Below are positions 9,272 to 20,463 of a stretch of DNA of 63,621 bases, one piece after another. This stretch comes from Deltaproteobacteria bacterium. GTDB lineage: Bacteria > Myxococcota > JACPTQ01. Location: positions 1 through 63,621 of the forward strand of contig JACPTQ010000007.1 in NCBI GenBank assembly GCA_016192705.1. The letters run 5' to 3'. The first letter of the stretch is position 1. Every line of letters starts with the position of its first letter. The notes beneath the pieces were generated by a model. It worked only from the letters and a program-made list of their open reading frames with translations, was not told the origin of the DNA and searched no databases. A program made the position numbers and the translations under genes.

Positions 9272-9280
9272 TGCTATACT
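9272..9280 (+). promoter_or_regulatory. Extended -10 (TGCTATACT) of the adenosine deaminase gene
   Basis: TGC-TATACT ends 9 nt before the ATG at 9290. No Shine-Dalgarno is present between them (tagttttta), so the transcript probably starts within about 3 nt of the start codon. No convincing -35 is visible, as expected for an extended -10. Confidence 0.5.
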
Positions 9281-9289
9281 TAGTTTTTA

Positions 9290-10339
9290 ATGAAACCCGA
9301 AAACGTTCCCGCCGTCACCAGCCAGCAGATTGCGCGCCTTCCCAAAACCGACCTGCACGTTCACCTCGACGGGTCGCTTCGCGTCGAGACGATTCTCGAC
9401 CTCGCCGCGAAACAAGGGGTCTCGCTCCCCGCGACAACGCCCGACGGCCTCGCGAGAGCGATTCATATGGGCGAAGTGTGCGCCGATTTGAACGACTACC
9501 TACGCGCGTTCGACATCACGCTGTCGATCCTGCAGGAGCCCGACGCGCTTTATCGCGCGGCGTATGAACTCGCCGAAGACAACGCAAAAGAAAACGTTTG
9601 GTATATGGAAGTGCGGTATTCGCCCATCCTCCACCTCAAGAAGGGGATGAAGATCACGACGGCGGTCGAGTCGGTCTTAGCGGGGCTTCGCGACGCGCAA
9701 CGCGATTTTGGAATTCGCACGGGCGTTATCATTTGCGGGATTCGCAATATCAATCCCGAGACGTCCTTGCGGTTGGCCGAGCTTGCGGTCGCGTACAAGA
9801 ACAAGGGGATCGTCGCGTTCGATCTCGCGGGCGCCGAAGTTAATTTTCCGGCGAAAGACCACAAAGACGCGTTTTATCTCATCCTCAAAAACAACGTTAA
9901 CTGCACCTGCCATGCGGGCGAGGCGTACGGCCCCGAATCGATCCACCAGGCGCTCCACTACTGCGGGTCGCACCGCATCGGCCACGGGACGCGGCTGCGC
10001 GAAGATGGCGACCTTTTAAACTACGTCAACGACCACCGAATCCCGGTCGAGGCGTGCGTTTCCTCGAACGTTCAAACGCGTGCCGTGTCGGACTACGCGT
10101 CGCATCCGCTAAAATTCTATTACAACTTCGGCCTTCGCGTGACGATCAACACCGACAACCGCCTCATCACCGACACGACGGTCACGAAAGAGATCGAGCT
10201 TGCCGTGAAATACGGCGACTTCACGCTCGAGGATCTCAAGGAAATCATGATTAACGGCTTTAAGAGCGCGTTTTTGCCGTTTCGCGATAAGCAGGCCTTG
10301 CTTCGCGATGTGACCGCCGAGCTCGCGCAGATTCACTAA
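9290..10339 (+). CDS. add: Adenosine deaminase
   Basis: 349 aa, the usual length. It has the metal ligands of the amidohydrolase/adenosine deaminase family: HVH in KTDLHVHLDGSL near residues 22-24, HAGEAYGP (His and the catalytic Glu) near 206, HRIGHGTRL near 230, and INTDNR (metal-binding Asp) near 285. It hydrolyses adenosine or deoxyadenosine to inosine and ammonia in purine salvage in the cytoplasm; closely related adenine or aminofutalosine deaminases cannot be excluded. It is monocistronic and converges on the antiporter gene with a 4-bp stop overlap (CTAA). Confidence 0.9.
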   Translation: MKPENVPAVTSQQIARLPKTDLHVHLDGSLRVETILDLAAKQGVSLPATTPDGLARAIHMGEVCADLNDYLRAFDITLSILQEPDALYRAAYELAEDNAKENVWYMEVRYSPILHLKKGMKITTAVESVLAGLRDAQRDFGIRTGVIICGIRNINPETSLRLAELAVAYKNKGIVAFDLAGAEVNFPAKDHKDAFYLILKNNVNCTCHAGEAYGPESIHQALHYCGSHRIGHGTRLREDGDLLNYVNDHRIPVEACVSSNVQTRAVSDYASHPLKFYYNFGLRVTINTDNRLITDTTVTKEIELAVKYGDFTLEDLKEIMINGFKSAFLPFRDKQALLRDVTAELAQIH

Positions 10340-11406
10340 GGGACGAAGTAAAACGTCACACCGAGGATCGCGTAAACCGCGAGGAGCATGAGACCGTCGA
10401 GCCAATCGGAGCGGCCGTCCTGCGCGGTCAGCGTCACCGCCCCAACGGAAACACCGATCGCGATGACCTCGAGATGCGTGAATTCGAGCGTCATCGGTTG
10501 GCCAATCGCGGCGCCGAGAAGCACGAGAACGGGCGCGACGAAAAGCGCGATCTGTTTCGACGATTCAATTGCAATTGTGAACGACAGGTTCATTCGATCC
10601 TTCGCGGCCATCATCACGGCGGTCGAATGCTCCGCCGCGTTTCCGACGGTCGCGATGACGACGAGACCGATAAACGTTTCCGAAAGGCCGAACGACTTGT
10701 TCGCGTCTTCAATGGCGTGCACGAGGAACTCCGCGACAACCGCCGTCGCCACGGTCGCGACGAGCAAAATGACGACGGCCTTGCGTACAGACCCGTGCCC
10801 CTCTTCGGCGACCGCGTGATCATCGGTGTAAAGGTGAGCATGCGTTCGAATCGTAAAAAGGAGCGACGCGCCGTAAACGACGAGCATCACGACCGCGATG
10901 CCAATCGAGAGTGGTTGAACGATTTTTGCCGCGGACGACGGCCCAACCGACAGCGCGAAAAAGTCGGGGATCGCGATGGCGACGAGCGCGAGGTACATGA
11001 GTGAAATCCCGGCGAGCGCCGCCGTTTTGTTGAAATTCTGTTTCTCGCGCCGAAGCCCCCCGACCAACATCGAGAGCCCCAAAATGAGGAGGAGATTCCC
11101 GATGATGGCCCCCGTGATCGACGCTTTCACAATCTGAAGTTTTCCGGCCCGAAGCGCCGAAATCGCCAAGATGAGTTCCGCGGCGTTTCCAAACGTCGCG
11201 TTCATGAGACCGCCAAGCCCGCTTCCCAAGCGGTGCGAAATCGTTTCGGTCGCGGACCCCATAAACCGCGCAAGCGGCAAAATTGCGACGCTGCACAAAA
11301 CGAAAGTCGCCGTGCCCGACCAAGCGAAGTGCGAAATCACCGCAAGCGGCAAAAACACCGTCGCCGCAACGACGAACAGCGCTTCGCCTCTGAGCCGCTT
11401 TATCAT
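10336..11406 (-). CDS. cax: Calcium/proton antiporter (CaCA family)
   Basis: 356 aa with about 11 hydrophobic helices. It shows the two inverted alpha repeats of CAX exchangers: GLGGLMNATFGNAAELIL in the first half and GLVVIATVGNAAEHSTAVM in the second, each with GNxxE residues that coordinate Ca2+. It would export Ca2+ (or Mn2+) from the cytoplasm in exchange for protons at the inner membrane. It lies 49 bp downstream of dnaN on the same strand and could be read through from it. A position right after dnaN is unusual, since recF is the common neighbour. Confidence 0.9.
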   Translation of the reverse strand: MIKRLRGEALFVVAATVFLPLAVISHFAWSGTATFVLCSVAILPLARFMGSATETISHRLGSGLGGLMNATFGNAAELILAISALRAGKLQIVKASITGAIIGNLLLILGLSMLVGGLRREKQNFNKTAALAGISLMYLALVAIAIPDFFALSVGPSSAAKIVQPLSIGIAVVMLVVYGASLLFTIRTHAHLYTDDHAVAEEGHGSVRKAVVILLVATVATAVVAEFLVHAIEDANKSFGLSETFIGLVVIATVGNAAEHSTAVMMAAKDRMNLSFTIAIESSKQIALFVAPVLVLLGAAIGQPMTLEFTHLEVIAIGVSVGAVTLTAQDGRSDWLDGLMLLAVYAILGVTFYFVP

Positions 11407-11455
11407 TTTTCGAGCGGTCGAAACGACAAGCTGCGTAAAATCGACCGGCGCGCTT

Positions 11456-12574
11456 TCAAATCCTCATCGGCATCACGATCGCCGCGGTGTCGTCGTCGAC
11501 CTTTTCGCCGTGCGGCCGCATCAGACACGGCGACAGCTCGTCGTTGAACTCGAGCTGAACCGCGTCGCATTCAAACGACGCGAGCGCATCGATGAGGTAA
11601 CGCGCGTTGAACCCAATCTGCAGTTTTCGCCCCGTGTACTCCGCCGGAATCTCTTCCTTCGCCTCGCCCGCGTCGGGATTCGACACCACGAACCGAATCG
11701 CGCCCTTCTCAAGCTCAACGCGCGTCGTCGTTGCCGACTCCGACGACAAAATCGACACGCGCTTCAAAGCCCCAACGAGTGGCGCCCGCTCCGCAACAAC
11801 CTTCCACTCCGACGCCGCCGGAATCACTTGATTGTAATCGGGGTATTTCCCCTCAATAAGTCGCAACATCAAAACGACGTTGCCACAACGCACAAGCCCC
11901 GCGCGATCGCTAAAGCCGATTTCGCACTCGCCTTTTTCGCCATCGAGCAACCGCCGAAGCTCGTTCATCGCCTTTCGCGGCACGATGACCTTTTCCTTCA
12001 GCGCACCTTTCGGCGCCTTCTTAATCGTGCCGTCCGCCTTCGCCAATCGATGCCCGTCCGCTGCCACAATCCGAAGTCTTCCTTGGACGCCCTCGAACAT
12101 CACGCCGTTCAAATTCGGCCGCGAATCGTCCTGAAGCGCCGCATACACCGTTCTTTGGCAAAGCCGCGAAAGCTCACCGACGGTTATTGAAAACGTTTCA
12201 ACGCCGCCCAACTGCGGCAACCCCGGGAAATCGGCCGCGGGCAAACAAATGAGCTTCCACTCGGATCGCCCCGCCTTAACTTCAAGCTCGCCGCCCTCGC
12301 GCGATCGAAGCTGGACATCCTCGCCCGTGACGCTCCTCGTTATTTCGAAAAGCGACCGCGCCGAAACGAGAACCTTGCCCGGCTCGTCGACCTTCGCCGC
12401 ATAATCACCCGTGATCGCGATTTCGAGATCCGTCGCCGAAATCCGCACAACGCCTTCTTTGAGCGCCTCAACGAGAACGTGGCTGAGCGCCGGGGTTGTG
12501 CTCTTCCGCTCGGCAACCCCCTGAACGCGATAGAGCGCCGACGCCAAAACTTCCTTCTTAACCGCAAGCTTCAT
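11456..12574 (-). CDS. dnaN: DNA polymerase III beta subunit (sliding clamp)
   Basis: 372 aa, the usual length. It begins MKLAVKKEVLASALYRVQG and has the family segments KSTTPALSHVLVEA, ISATDLEIAI, and the C-terminal MLMRPHGEKV-like motif here seen as CLMRPHGEKVDDD, ending IVMPMRI. It forms the ring that tethers the replicative polymerase to DNA. The start at 12574 was chosen because the 23 codons upstream do not resemble DnaN. It follows dnaA in the same orientation but across a 258-bp spacer containing three inverted repeats. recF is not downstream. Confidence 0.96.
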   Translation of the reverse strand: MKLAVKKEVLASALYRVQGVAERKSTTPALSHVLVEALKEGVVRISATDLEIAITGDYAAKVDEPGKVLVSARSLFEITRSVTGEDVQLRSREGGELEVKAGRSEWKLICLPAADFPGLPQLGGVETFSITVGELSRLCQRTVYAALQDDSRPNLNGVMFEGVQGRLRIVAADGHRLAKADGTIKKAPKGALKEKVIVPRKAMNELRRLLDGEKGECEIGFSDRAGLVRCGNVVLMLRLIEGKYPDYNQVIPAASEWKVVAERAPLVGALKRVSILSSESATTTRVELEKGAIRFVVSNPDAGEAKEEIPAEYTGRKLQIGFNARYLIDALASFECDAVQLEFNDELSPCLMRPHGEKVDDDTAAIVMPMRI

Positions 12575-12832
12575 CCCCAATCCTCCGTCTCTCTCTGGTC
12601 GTTCATACACACAGGGTCTTTCTTTCATATGAATTAATAACAAAAGATCTTCTTATTTCGAAGAAGAAGTAAGAGCTGTTGGTTCTGTGAGTTGGTTCGC
12701 AACTTCTTGATACGGTTGCGAAATCAAAATCAACAAGTTGTGGAAAACAGGGGCGAAGAATCTGTGTTGTTCTTCGCAGGCATTTGGTCCCACTGTCCGG
12801 CCACAGCGGGTAAAGGGTTTTTGAACAGCTTG
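12575..12832. other. Structured dnaA-dnaN spacer with three inverted repeats
   Basis: 258 bp without a gene. It contains three perfect inverted repeats: 12648-12667 (7-bp arms, TCTTCTT/AAGAAGA), 12696-12722 (8-bp arms, TTCGCAAC/GTTGCGAA) and 12753-12777 (8-bp arms, GCGAAGAA/TTCTTCGC). At 12739-12747 there is TGTGGAAAA, an 8/9 match to a DnaA box on the opposite strand. It is AT-richer than its neighbours. It could hold a terminator or attenuator, the dnaN promoter, or part of oriC. Confidence 0.6.
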
Positions 12833-14230
12833 TCACGAGAGGCTCTTTTCGATCGATTCGACCGTTGACCGGAGCGCCGAATCACCCATCAGCATCCGCT
12901 GAATCTTCTTGCACGCAAACATGACCGTCGAGTGATCGCGGTTCCCGAAGCGCTGCCCAATCTCGGGAAAACTGCATCCGGTATGCTTTCGCGCGAGATG
13001 CATCGCAATCATGCGCGGGAACGCGATGCTTTTCGTGCGACGCTCCGATTTCATATCGGCGACGCGAACGTTGTAGTAGTTCGACACAATTTTCTGAATC
13101 GTCTCGACCGAGACCTTTTCGCCGCGATTTTGAAAAAGGTCGCTCAAAACTTCACGGCCCATATCGAGCGACATTTCGCGCCGCGTGAGCGAGGCGAACG
13201 CCTGAAGCCGAATCAGCGACCCCTCGAGCTCGCGCACGTTCGACGAGACGTGCGTCGCGAGAAAAAGCGCGACGTCGTTCGGCAAAAAGAACCCTTCGAC
13301 CTCCGACTTTTTCTTGAGAATGGCGATCCGCGTCTCGAGCTCCGGCGGCTTGATGTCGGCGACGAGCCCCCACTGAAATCGCGACGACAATCGCTCTTCG
13401 AGCCCTTGGATTTCATTCGGAACCTTGTCGCTCGTGACGACGATCTGCCGGTGCGTTTCGTAGAGGGAGTTGAACGTGTGGAAAAACTCCTCCTGTGTTC
13501 GGTCCTTACCGGCGATAAATTGAATATCGTCGATGAGAAGCACGTCGCAGCTCGACCGGTATTTCGCGCGGAACGTGTCCATCTTGTCGAACCGAAGCGA
13601 ATTGATGAGGTCGTTCATAAACTCTTCGCTCGACAGATAAAAGATTCTTGCGTCGGGGTTGCGCGAGCGTATGTGGTTTCCGATGGCGCTCAAAAGGTGA
13701 GTCTTCCCGAGGCCGACGCCGCCGTAAATAAAGAGTGGGTTGTAGTTGTGACCGGGCAAATCGGCGACCGCAAAGGCCGCCGCGTGCGCGAACTGATTCG
13801 ACGGCCCGACGACAAAATTCTCGAACGAGAGTTTTGGATTGAGCCGCTTTCCGTTGAAGGGCGTCGGCTCGGCGCGTGGTGCGGCGCCGTTTGGGCTTCC
13901 GGCCGTTTCCTTTTTCGGAGTCTCGGGCGGTCCCCAAGGGGCGCTTATCGACTCGGCTGAGACCACGCGACGCGCGACATCTCGCGGGGGACCATCGTTC
14001 ACCTCGAAAAGGACATCGATGCCGATTCCAGTTTGCGTGCGAAGCTCCGCCTCGATGGCCGGGAGAAATCGGTCGGCGATAAAATCTCGCTCGAACTTGT
14101 TCGGGACCTCGATGACAACGCTCGATTCGGTGATGCGGCGGCAGTTGACGCGCGTAATGAGTTGACCAAAGCTCGGATCGGCGATCCGGCCCTTAAGCGA
14201 ATTGACCGCCGACTGCCAATCGAGATCCAT
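12833..14230 (-). CDS. dnaA: Chromosomal replication initiator DnaA
   Basis: 465 aa. It has all four domains: the N-terminal domain (1-85), a short linker (about 86-130), the AAA+ module (about 130-345) with Walker A GGVGLGKTH and Walker B LLIDDIQFIAGK, and the C-terminal DNA-binding domain with the DnaA signature RDHSTVMFACKKI. It binds DnaA boxes and opens oriC. It is transcribed leftward, away from gyrB. The start ATG at 14230 gives MDLDWQSAVNSLK, a normal domain I beginning. The 384-bp spacer upstream holds a perfect DnaA box and is the better origin candidate. Confidence 0.97.
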   Translation of the reverse strand: MDLDWQSAVNSLKGRIADPSFGQLITRVNCRRITESSVVIEVPNKFERDFIADRFLPAIEAELRTQTGIGIDVLFEVNDGPPRDVARRVVSAESISAPWGPPETPKKETAGSPNGAAPRAEPTPFNGKRLNPKLSFENFVVGPSNQFAHAAAFAVADLPGHNYNPLFIYGGVGLGKTHLLSAIGNHIRSRNPDARIFYLSSEEFMNDLINSLRFDKMDTFRAKYRSSCDVLLIDDIQFIAGKDRTQEEFFHTFNSLYETHRQIVVTSDKVPNEIQGLEERLSSRFQWGLVADIKPPELETRIAILKKKSEVEGFFLPNDVALFLATHVSSNVRELEGSLIRLQAFASLTRREMSLDMGREVLSDLFQNRGEKVSVETIQKIVSNYYNVRVADMKSERRTKSIAFPRMIAMHLARKHTGCSFPEIGQRFGNRDHSTVMFACKKIQRMLMGDSALRSTVESIEKSLS

Positions 14231-14258
14231 GAATCCTCCAAACTTACAAACAGGCGCG

Positions 14259-14267
14259 TGTGGATAA
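14259..14267 (-). promoter_or_regulatory. Perfect DnaA box
   Basis: TGTGGATAA, the reverse complement of TTATCCACA, 29 bp upstream of the dnaA start codon. It could serve origin recognition or dnaA autoregulation. Confidence 0.6.
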
Positions 14268-14522
14268 AAAACAATTTAATAACAAATAGTTATTAGACCT
14301 TCACTCGGAGGTTCTTAACAGGTTATTCAACAACTTTCCGATCGCTGTGATAACGAAAAGACAACTCGCGACGTTTAACAGGCCAGAAGGCTCTTCGGCA
14401 AGCGAAATTTTTTTCCAGTTTTTCTTGGGAATTTGAAATTCGGGCGGACGCCATGGGTCATCGGGTACGACCGCGAAGCGCCGGGCGCTGACCCAAGATA
14501 TAAGGCTATACAAGTTATTATG

Positions 14523-14541
14523 TACCTATATATTGTAGGTA
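14523..14541. repeat. Inverted repeat upstream of gyrB
   Basis: The arms TACCTA and TAGGTA flank a 7-nt AT-rich spacer, about 74 bp before the gyrB start. It could be an operator or a promoter-associated structure; no regulator is implied by the sequence alone. Confidence 0.4.
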
Positions 14542-14575
14542 AAGGATGGTTGTGTGGCTTGTCAAAAACTGGTAA

Positions 14576-17074
<2,499 letters not shown>

Positions 17075-17093
17075 ATGAGGGGAGGATCTCGCG

Positions 17094-18095
17094 ATGGGCA
17101 TTGAGCGATCGGCGATTTTGGGAATGGGTTTTTATGTTCCGCCGAAGGTGGTGACGAACGAGGAGCTCGCGCGTCTCATGGATACGTCCGATGAGTGGAT
17201 TCGCGAGCGCACGGGGATCGTCGAACGCCACTACATCGAGGGCGAGGTGGGTGTTGCCGACCTTGCGCTTCCAGCGGCGAAAAAGGCGATTGAGCGCGCC
17301 GGAATCACGAAAGACGACATCGACCTCATCGTGTTTGGAACGCTGTCGCCCGATTACGAATTTCCGGGGAGTGGGGTGCTTTTGCAGGCGATGCTTGGCC
17401 GCCCGGGCATTCCGGCGATCGACATCCGGCAACAGTGCACGGGGTTCATTTACGGGCTTTCGATCGCGGATCTTTATGTGCGTGCGGGGATCGCGCGAAA
17501 CGCGCTCGTTGTGGGCGCTGAAGTGCATTCGACCGGCCTCGATTTCACGACGCGCGGTCGCGATGTGACGGTTATTTTTGGCGATGGCGCTGGTGCCGCG
17601 GTCGTGGGGGCGCCGCGCGTGGCGGACCAGGGGATTTTATCGTGCGCGCTTCACTCGGACGGGTCATACGCGAAGGAGCTTTGGTGCGATAAGCCGGGGT
17701 CACGCTATCACCCGCGGATCACGGCGGCCGACTTGGAGCGTGGCGATCATTTTCCCGCGATGAAGGGGCGCACGGTTTTTAAACACGCGGTGACGAAAAT
17801 GCCGGCGGTTTTGGACGAAGCGCTGAAGAGTGCGGGTGTGGCGCTCCAAGACCTCGACATCATCGTTCCGCACCAGGCGAACTTGAGGATATCGGAGTTC
17901 GTCCAGGGCGCGCTGAAGATCCCGGCGGAAAAAATGGTGAACAACATTCAGCGCTACGGAAACACAACCGCTGCGTCGATTCCGATTGCGCTTTGCGAGG
18001 CGTGGGAAGAGGGGCGCGTGAAGCCGGGTGCGCTCGTGGCGCTCGTTGCGTTTGGCGCAGGGTTCACCTGGGCGAGCACCATCATTCGCTGGTGA
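17094..18095 (+). CDS. fabH: 3-oxoacyl-ACP synthase III (KAS III)
   Basis: 333 aa. It has the thiolase-fold catalytic triad of KAS III: Cys115 in QQCTGF, His in PHQANLRI near 261, and Asn in RYGNTTAASIP near 291. FabH condenses acetyl-CoA (or a branched starter) with malonyl-ACP to start fatty-acid synthesis; some related enzymes make other beta-keto acids, so substrate choice is uncertain. An AGGGGAGG-like ribosome site precedes the ATG at 17094. It is probably cotranscribed with gyrB (19 bp) and overlaps the next gene by 4 bp (GTGA). Confidence 0.9.
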   Translation: MGIERSAILGMGFYVPPKVVTNEELARLMDTSDEWIRERTGIVERHYIEGEVGVADLALPAAKKAIERAGITKDDIDLIVFGTLSPDYEFPGSGVLLQAMLGRPGIPAIDIRQQCTGFIYGLSIADLYVRAGIARNALVVGAEVHSTGLDFTTRGRDVTVIFGDGAGAAVVGAPRVADQGILSCALHSDGSYAKELWCDKPGSRYHPRITAADLERGDHFPAMKGRTVFKHAVTKMPAVLDEALKSAGVALQDLDIIVPHQANLRISEFVQGALKIPAEKMVNNIQRYGNTTAASIPIALCEAWEEGRVKPGALVALVAFGAGFTWASTIIRW

Positions 18096-19459
18096 ACGGC
18101 GCCGCTCGCGTTTCGGTCGTTTTTCTTTTGCTTGTGGGCGCAAGGGACGCTCGCGCGGCCGAGCAGGTGGATCTCGGGAGTTTTGGTGTCACGGGCGGCG
18201 AGCGCGCGCAGGGGTTCGTCGATTGGATTTTCGCGTCGAGCCTTTGCGAGACCGTCGAACGTGGGTCGGCGATAAAGGCCGCGTGTCTCGCGTCGCTCGA
18301 TTGGAAACGGTGGCGCCTCAACTGGACAAAAAACGTCGCCGCGACGAGTCGCCTCGCGCCCGCGGTTATTCGCGATTGGGTGGTTGTCGATACGGCCGAG
18401 CGGGTCGTTTCGGTGTTTGAACGCGAGACAGGGCGACCGTATTGGGAGGTTGAGCTTGAGGATTTCGTCGCGGGACGCCTCGACGAATTGGGCGGCCTGC
18501 TCGGCGTGCAGGATGGCGACCGGTCGTACTGGGCGCTCGACCTCCAGCAGCGAAAGCGCGCCTGGGTATATCGATCAGAGACGCGGATCCGAGGCCCCGT
18601 CGCGTTTTCCGAGGGGCATGTTTTTTTCCAGACCGAGGGGGGGCTGGTCGCGGTCGGGCACACGAAAGGCGAACGCGTCTGGTCGCGCCCCGAGGCAACC
18701 GGCGATTTTGTGGCGGCCGAAGGCGTTGTTTACGCGGTCGCGCCCGATGACGCGCAGAAGAGACTGGAGCTGCTCGCGATCTCCGTTGTCAATGGCGCCG
18801 TTCTTTGGCGCGTCGCAACGGCGCAGAGCGAGACGATTCCAGCGCGCATCTGTCTTGCCAAGGGGGGCGCGATGCTTTTTGCGGCCGGCGTCGTTTATGG
18901 TCTTTCGGCGACGACGGACGAGGCGCCCGGGGGCCAGATCCGATTTCGGCACGAGCTAAAACCCAACGCCCACGTCGTCGCGTGCGACCGCGTGCGTGCG
19001 ATCGCCATTGAGGAGGAGGCGAACAAGGCGCGGCTGTCGATTGTGCAGTGGGATGGCGTTTCGCCGATTGAGGGTGCGGCGCTGCGCGGCCAGGCCAGCG
19101 AGAACGATGCACGTGCTTTGGCGGCCGACGTCGCGTTTACCACGAGCTCCGCGGGGTTTTCGCGTCAGCTCGTCGTCGTGAATACGGCGAAACGAGAGGC
19201 GTGGCAGATTCCAGTTGGCGCGCGCGCGAGCGTGTGGGCGATAACGCCGGAGCTGATTTGGTTACGCGAGGCCGGTGATTTTGTTGCGTACGACCGCGCA
19301 ACGAAGGAGCAGGTTGTTCGGCGGTCGAGCCGGTTATCGCGGGGAGGCGGCGAGTGGTCGCGCGGTGTTCGTTACATCGTTTATCTGGCGCCGCCCGGGC
19401 TCATCGCGATCGGCTTTCTCATCCATTTCGCGCGGCGGCGTGCGCGGAGTTACCTGTAG
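18092..19459 (+). CDS. Exported PQQ-like beta-propeller protein with C-terminal membrane anchor
   Basis: 455 aa from GTG 18092, which overlaps the fabH stop (GTGA). The first about 22 residues form a signal peptide (VVFLLLVGARDARA). Repeated segments of the type RYWE/YWALD, GGLVAVGHTKGERVWSR and VVNGAVLWRVAT look like PQQ-like (BamB/alcohol dehydrogenase) propeller blades. A terminal helix (LAPPGLIAIGFLIHFARRR) with basic flank anchors it in the membrane. Such propellers bind ligands or scaffold; no catalytic residues are seen. Its end overlaps the convergent next gene by 41 bp. Confidence 0.75.
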   Translation: MNGAARVSVVFLLLVGARDARAAEQVDLGSFGVTGGERAQGFVDWIFASSLCETVERGSAIKAACLASLDWKRWRLNWTKNVAATSRLAPAVIRDWVVVDTAERVVSVFERETGRPYWEVELEDFVAGRLDELGGLLGVQDGDRSYWALDLQQRKRAWVYRSETRIRGPVAFSEGHVFFQTEGGLVAVGHTKGERVWSRPEATGDFVAAEGVVYAVAPDDAQKRLELLAISVVNGAVLWRVATAQSETIPARICLAKGGAMLFAAGVVYGLSATTDEAPGGQIRFRHELKPNAHVVACDRVRAIAIEEEANKARLSIVQWDGVSPIEGAALRGQASENDARALAADVAFTTSSAGFSRQLVVVNTAKREAWQIPVGARASVWAITPELIWLREAGDFVAYDRATKEQVVRRSSRLSRGGGEWSRGVRYIVYLAPPGLIAIGFLIHFARRRARSYL

Positions 19460-20132
19460 CTCCAGGCCGATGGGCGGGCGCGGCGTCTTTTCGGTAAGCG
19501 ACGAGCGCCGCGTCGCGACGGCGCGCGCCAACGGAGACGCCACGGAGCGTTCGGAGCTCGAACCACAAAACAGCGCCAGATGAATCGGTCTGCGCGATGA
19601 ACGTATCGCCTGCGTGTGAATCAGCGGCGTCGAAAACCGTAACGAGCGATCGCACGAGTCCCCGAATTTCGTTTTGTGAAATCCCCATGCGGCGAAGCGC
19701 GGCCTCGAGCCGCTCGCCGGGAAGGATTTCACCGCGCCGAATTCCCGATGCGGCTCCGCGCGGCGATGCGTCGGGCCGCGACGAAACCACCGATGGAGTC
19801 GCCATCGTTGGTGCGCCCCGAAGCACCGGTGAACCCACGCGGGTCGACGTCGTTTCGACGCGTTTGTTCGCTTGGTTTGGCGCGATGGCCGAGGGCGTCG
19901 CGATTTTCGCAGACGACGTAACAGTCGACGCCGCATCGGTCGGCGGCCCGCCCCAAAGAACCGCGCCCCCGTAAGCAAACGCCCCTGCGATTAGAACAAG
20001 AACCGCGACGAGCGGGAATCTCGACTTGCGTTTGCGACGGTTTCTCGTGGTGCGGCCAACCCGGAGTCGTGCGGTGGTGTTGTACGGGCGCGCGTAGGGC
20101 TTCAAGTTGAAGAGACCGTACCATCGGACCAA
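19419..20132 (-). CDS. Membrane-anchored OapA/M23 N-terminal-like protein lacking a peptidase domain
   Basis: About 237 aa. It has a basic stretch (RNRRKRKSRF), one transmembrane helix (PLVAVLVLIAGAFAYGGAVLW), then a Ser/Thr/Pro/Ala-rich linker. The C-terminal segment (ILPGERLEAALRRMGIS through GDTFIAQTDSSGAVLWFELR) resembles the N-terminal OapA/LysM-like domain of M23 endopeptidases. The catalytic M23 domain is absent because the frame stops soon after. The start is uncertain: TTG 20132 is given because the upstream codons look non-coding, but GTG 20297 opens the same frame. It may be a truncated peptidase or a regulator. Confidence 0.55.
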   Translation of the reverse strand: MVRWYGLFNLKPYARPYNTTARLRVGRTTRNRRKRKSRFPLVAVLVLIAGAFAYGGAVLWGGPPTDAASTVTSSAKIATPSAIAPNQANKRVETTSTRVGSPVLRGAPTMATPSVVSSRPDASPRGAASGIRRGEILPGERLEAALRRMGISQNEIRGLVRSLVTVFDAADSHAGDTFIAQTDSSGAVLWFELRTLRGVSVGARRRDAALVAYRKDAAPAHRPGATGNSAHAAARNG

Positions 20133-20463
20133 AAAGGTGTCAAAAAACGAGCGGTCATGCGCCCATGAAGTTTTCTCTTTACAAGGCCGAGAGCGAGCGG
20201 TAAAGTATTCATGGAAAAGTTTGGTACGCCTATATTGGGTGGCGTCGGATTTCGTTGGTTGTCTCCCCCCCCAAACAACCGCGAGCCTCGGCGTCACCCT
20301 TTTTTATCTTCTTTCCTTGGAAAGTTGATGCTCCGAGGACCCCGTGGTAATTAAGAAAAAGCTAAGCGAAACAGGGATCCTATTCGGTCGGGTCGCTTTT
20401 TAGGGATCGGATTGAATAGATTCGCTCGGCGTACGTCTATCTATATGAACGGGGAGCGGCCGG

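Noticed and set aside
11407-11455. recF expected after dnaN
   Set aside because: Only 49 bp separate dnaN from the antiporter gene, and no RecF motif occurs in the window.
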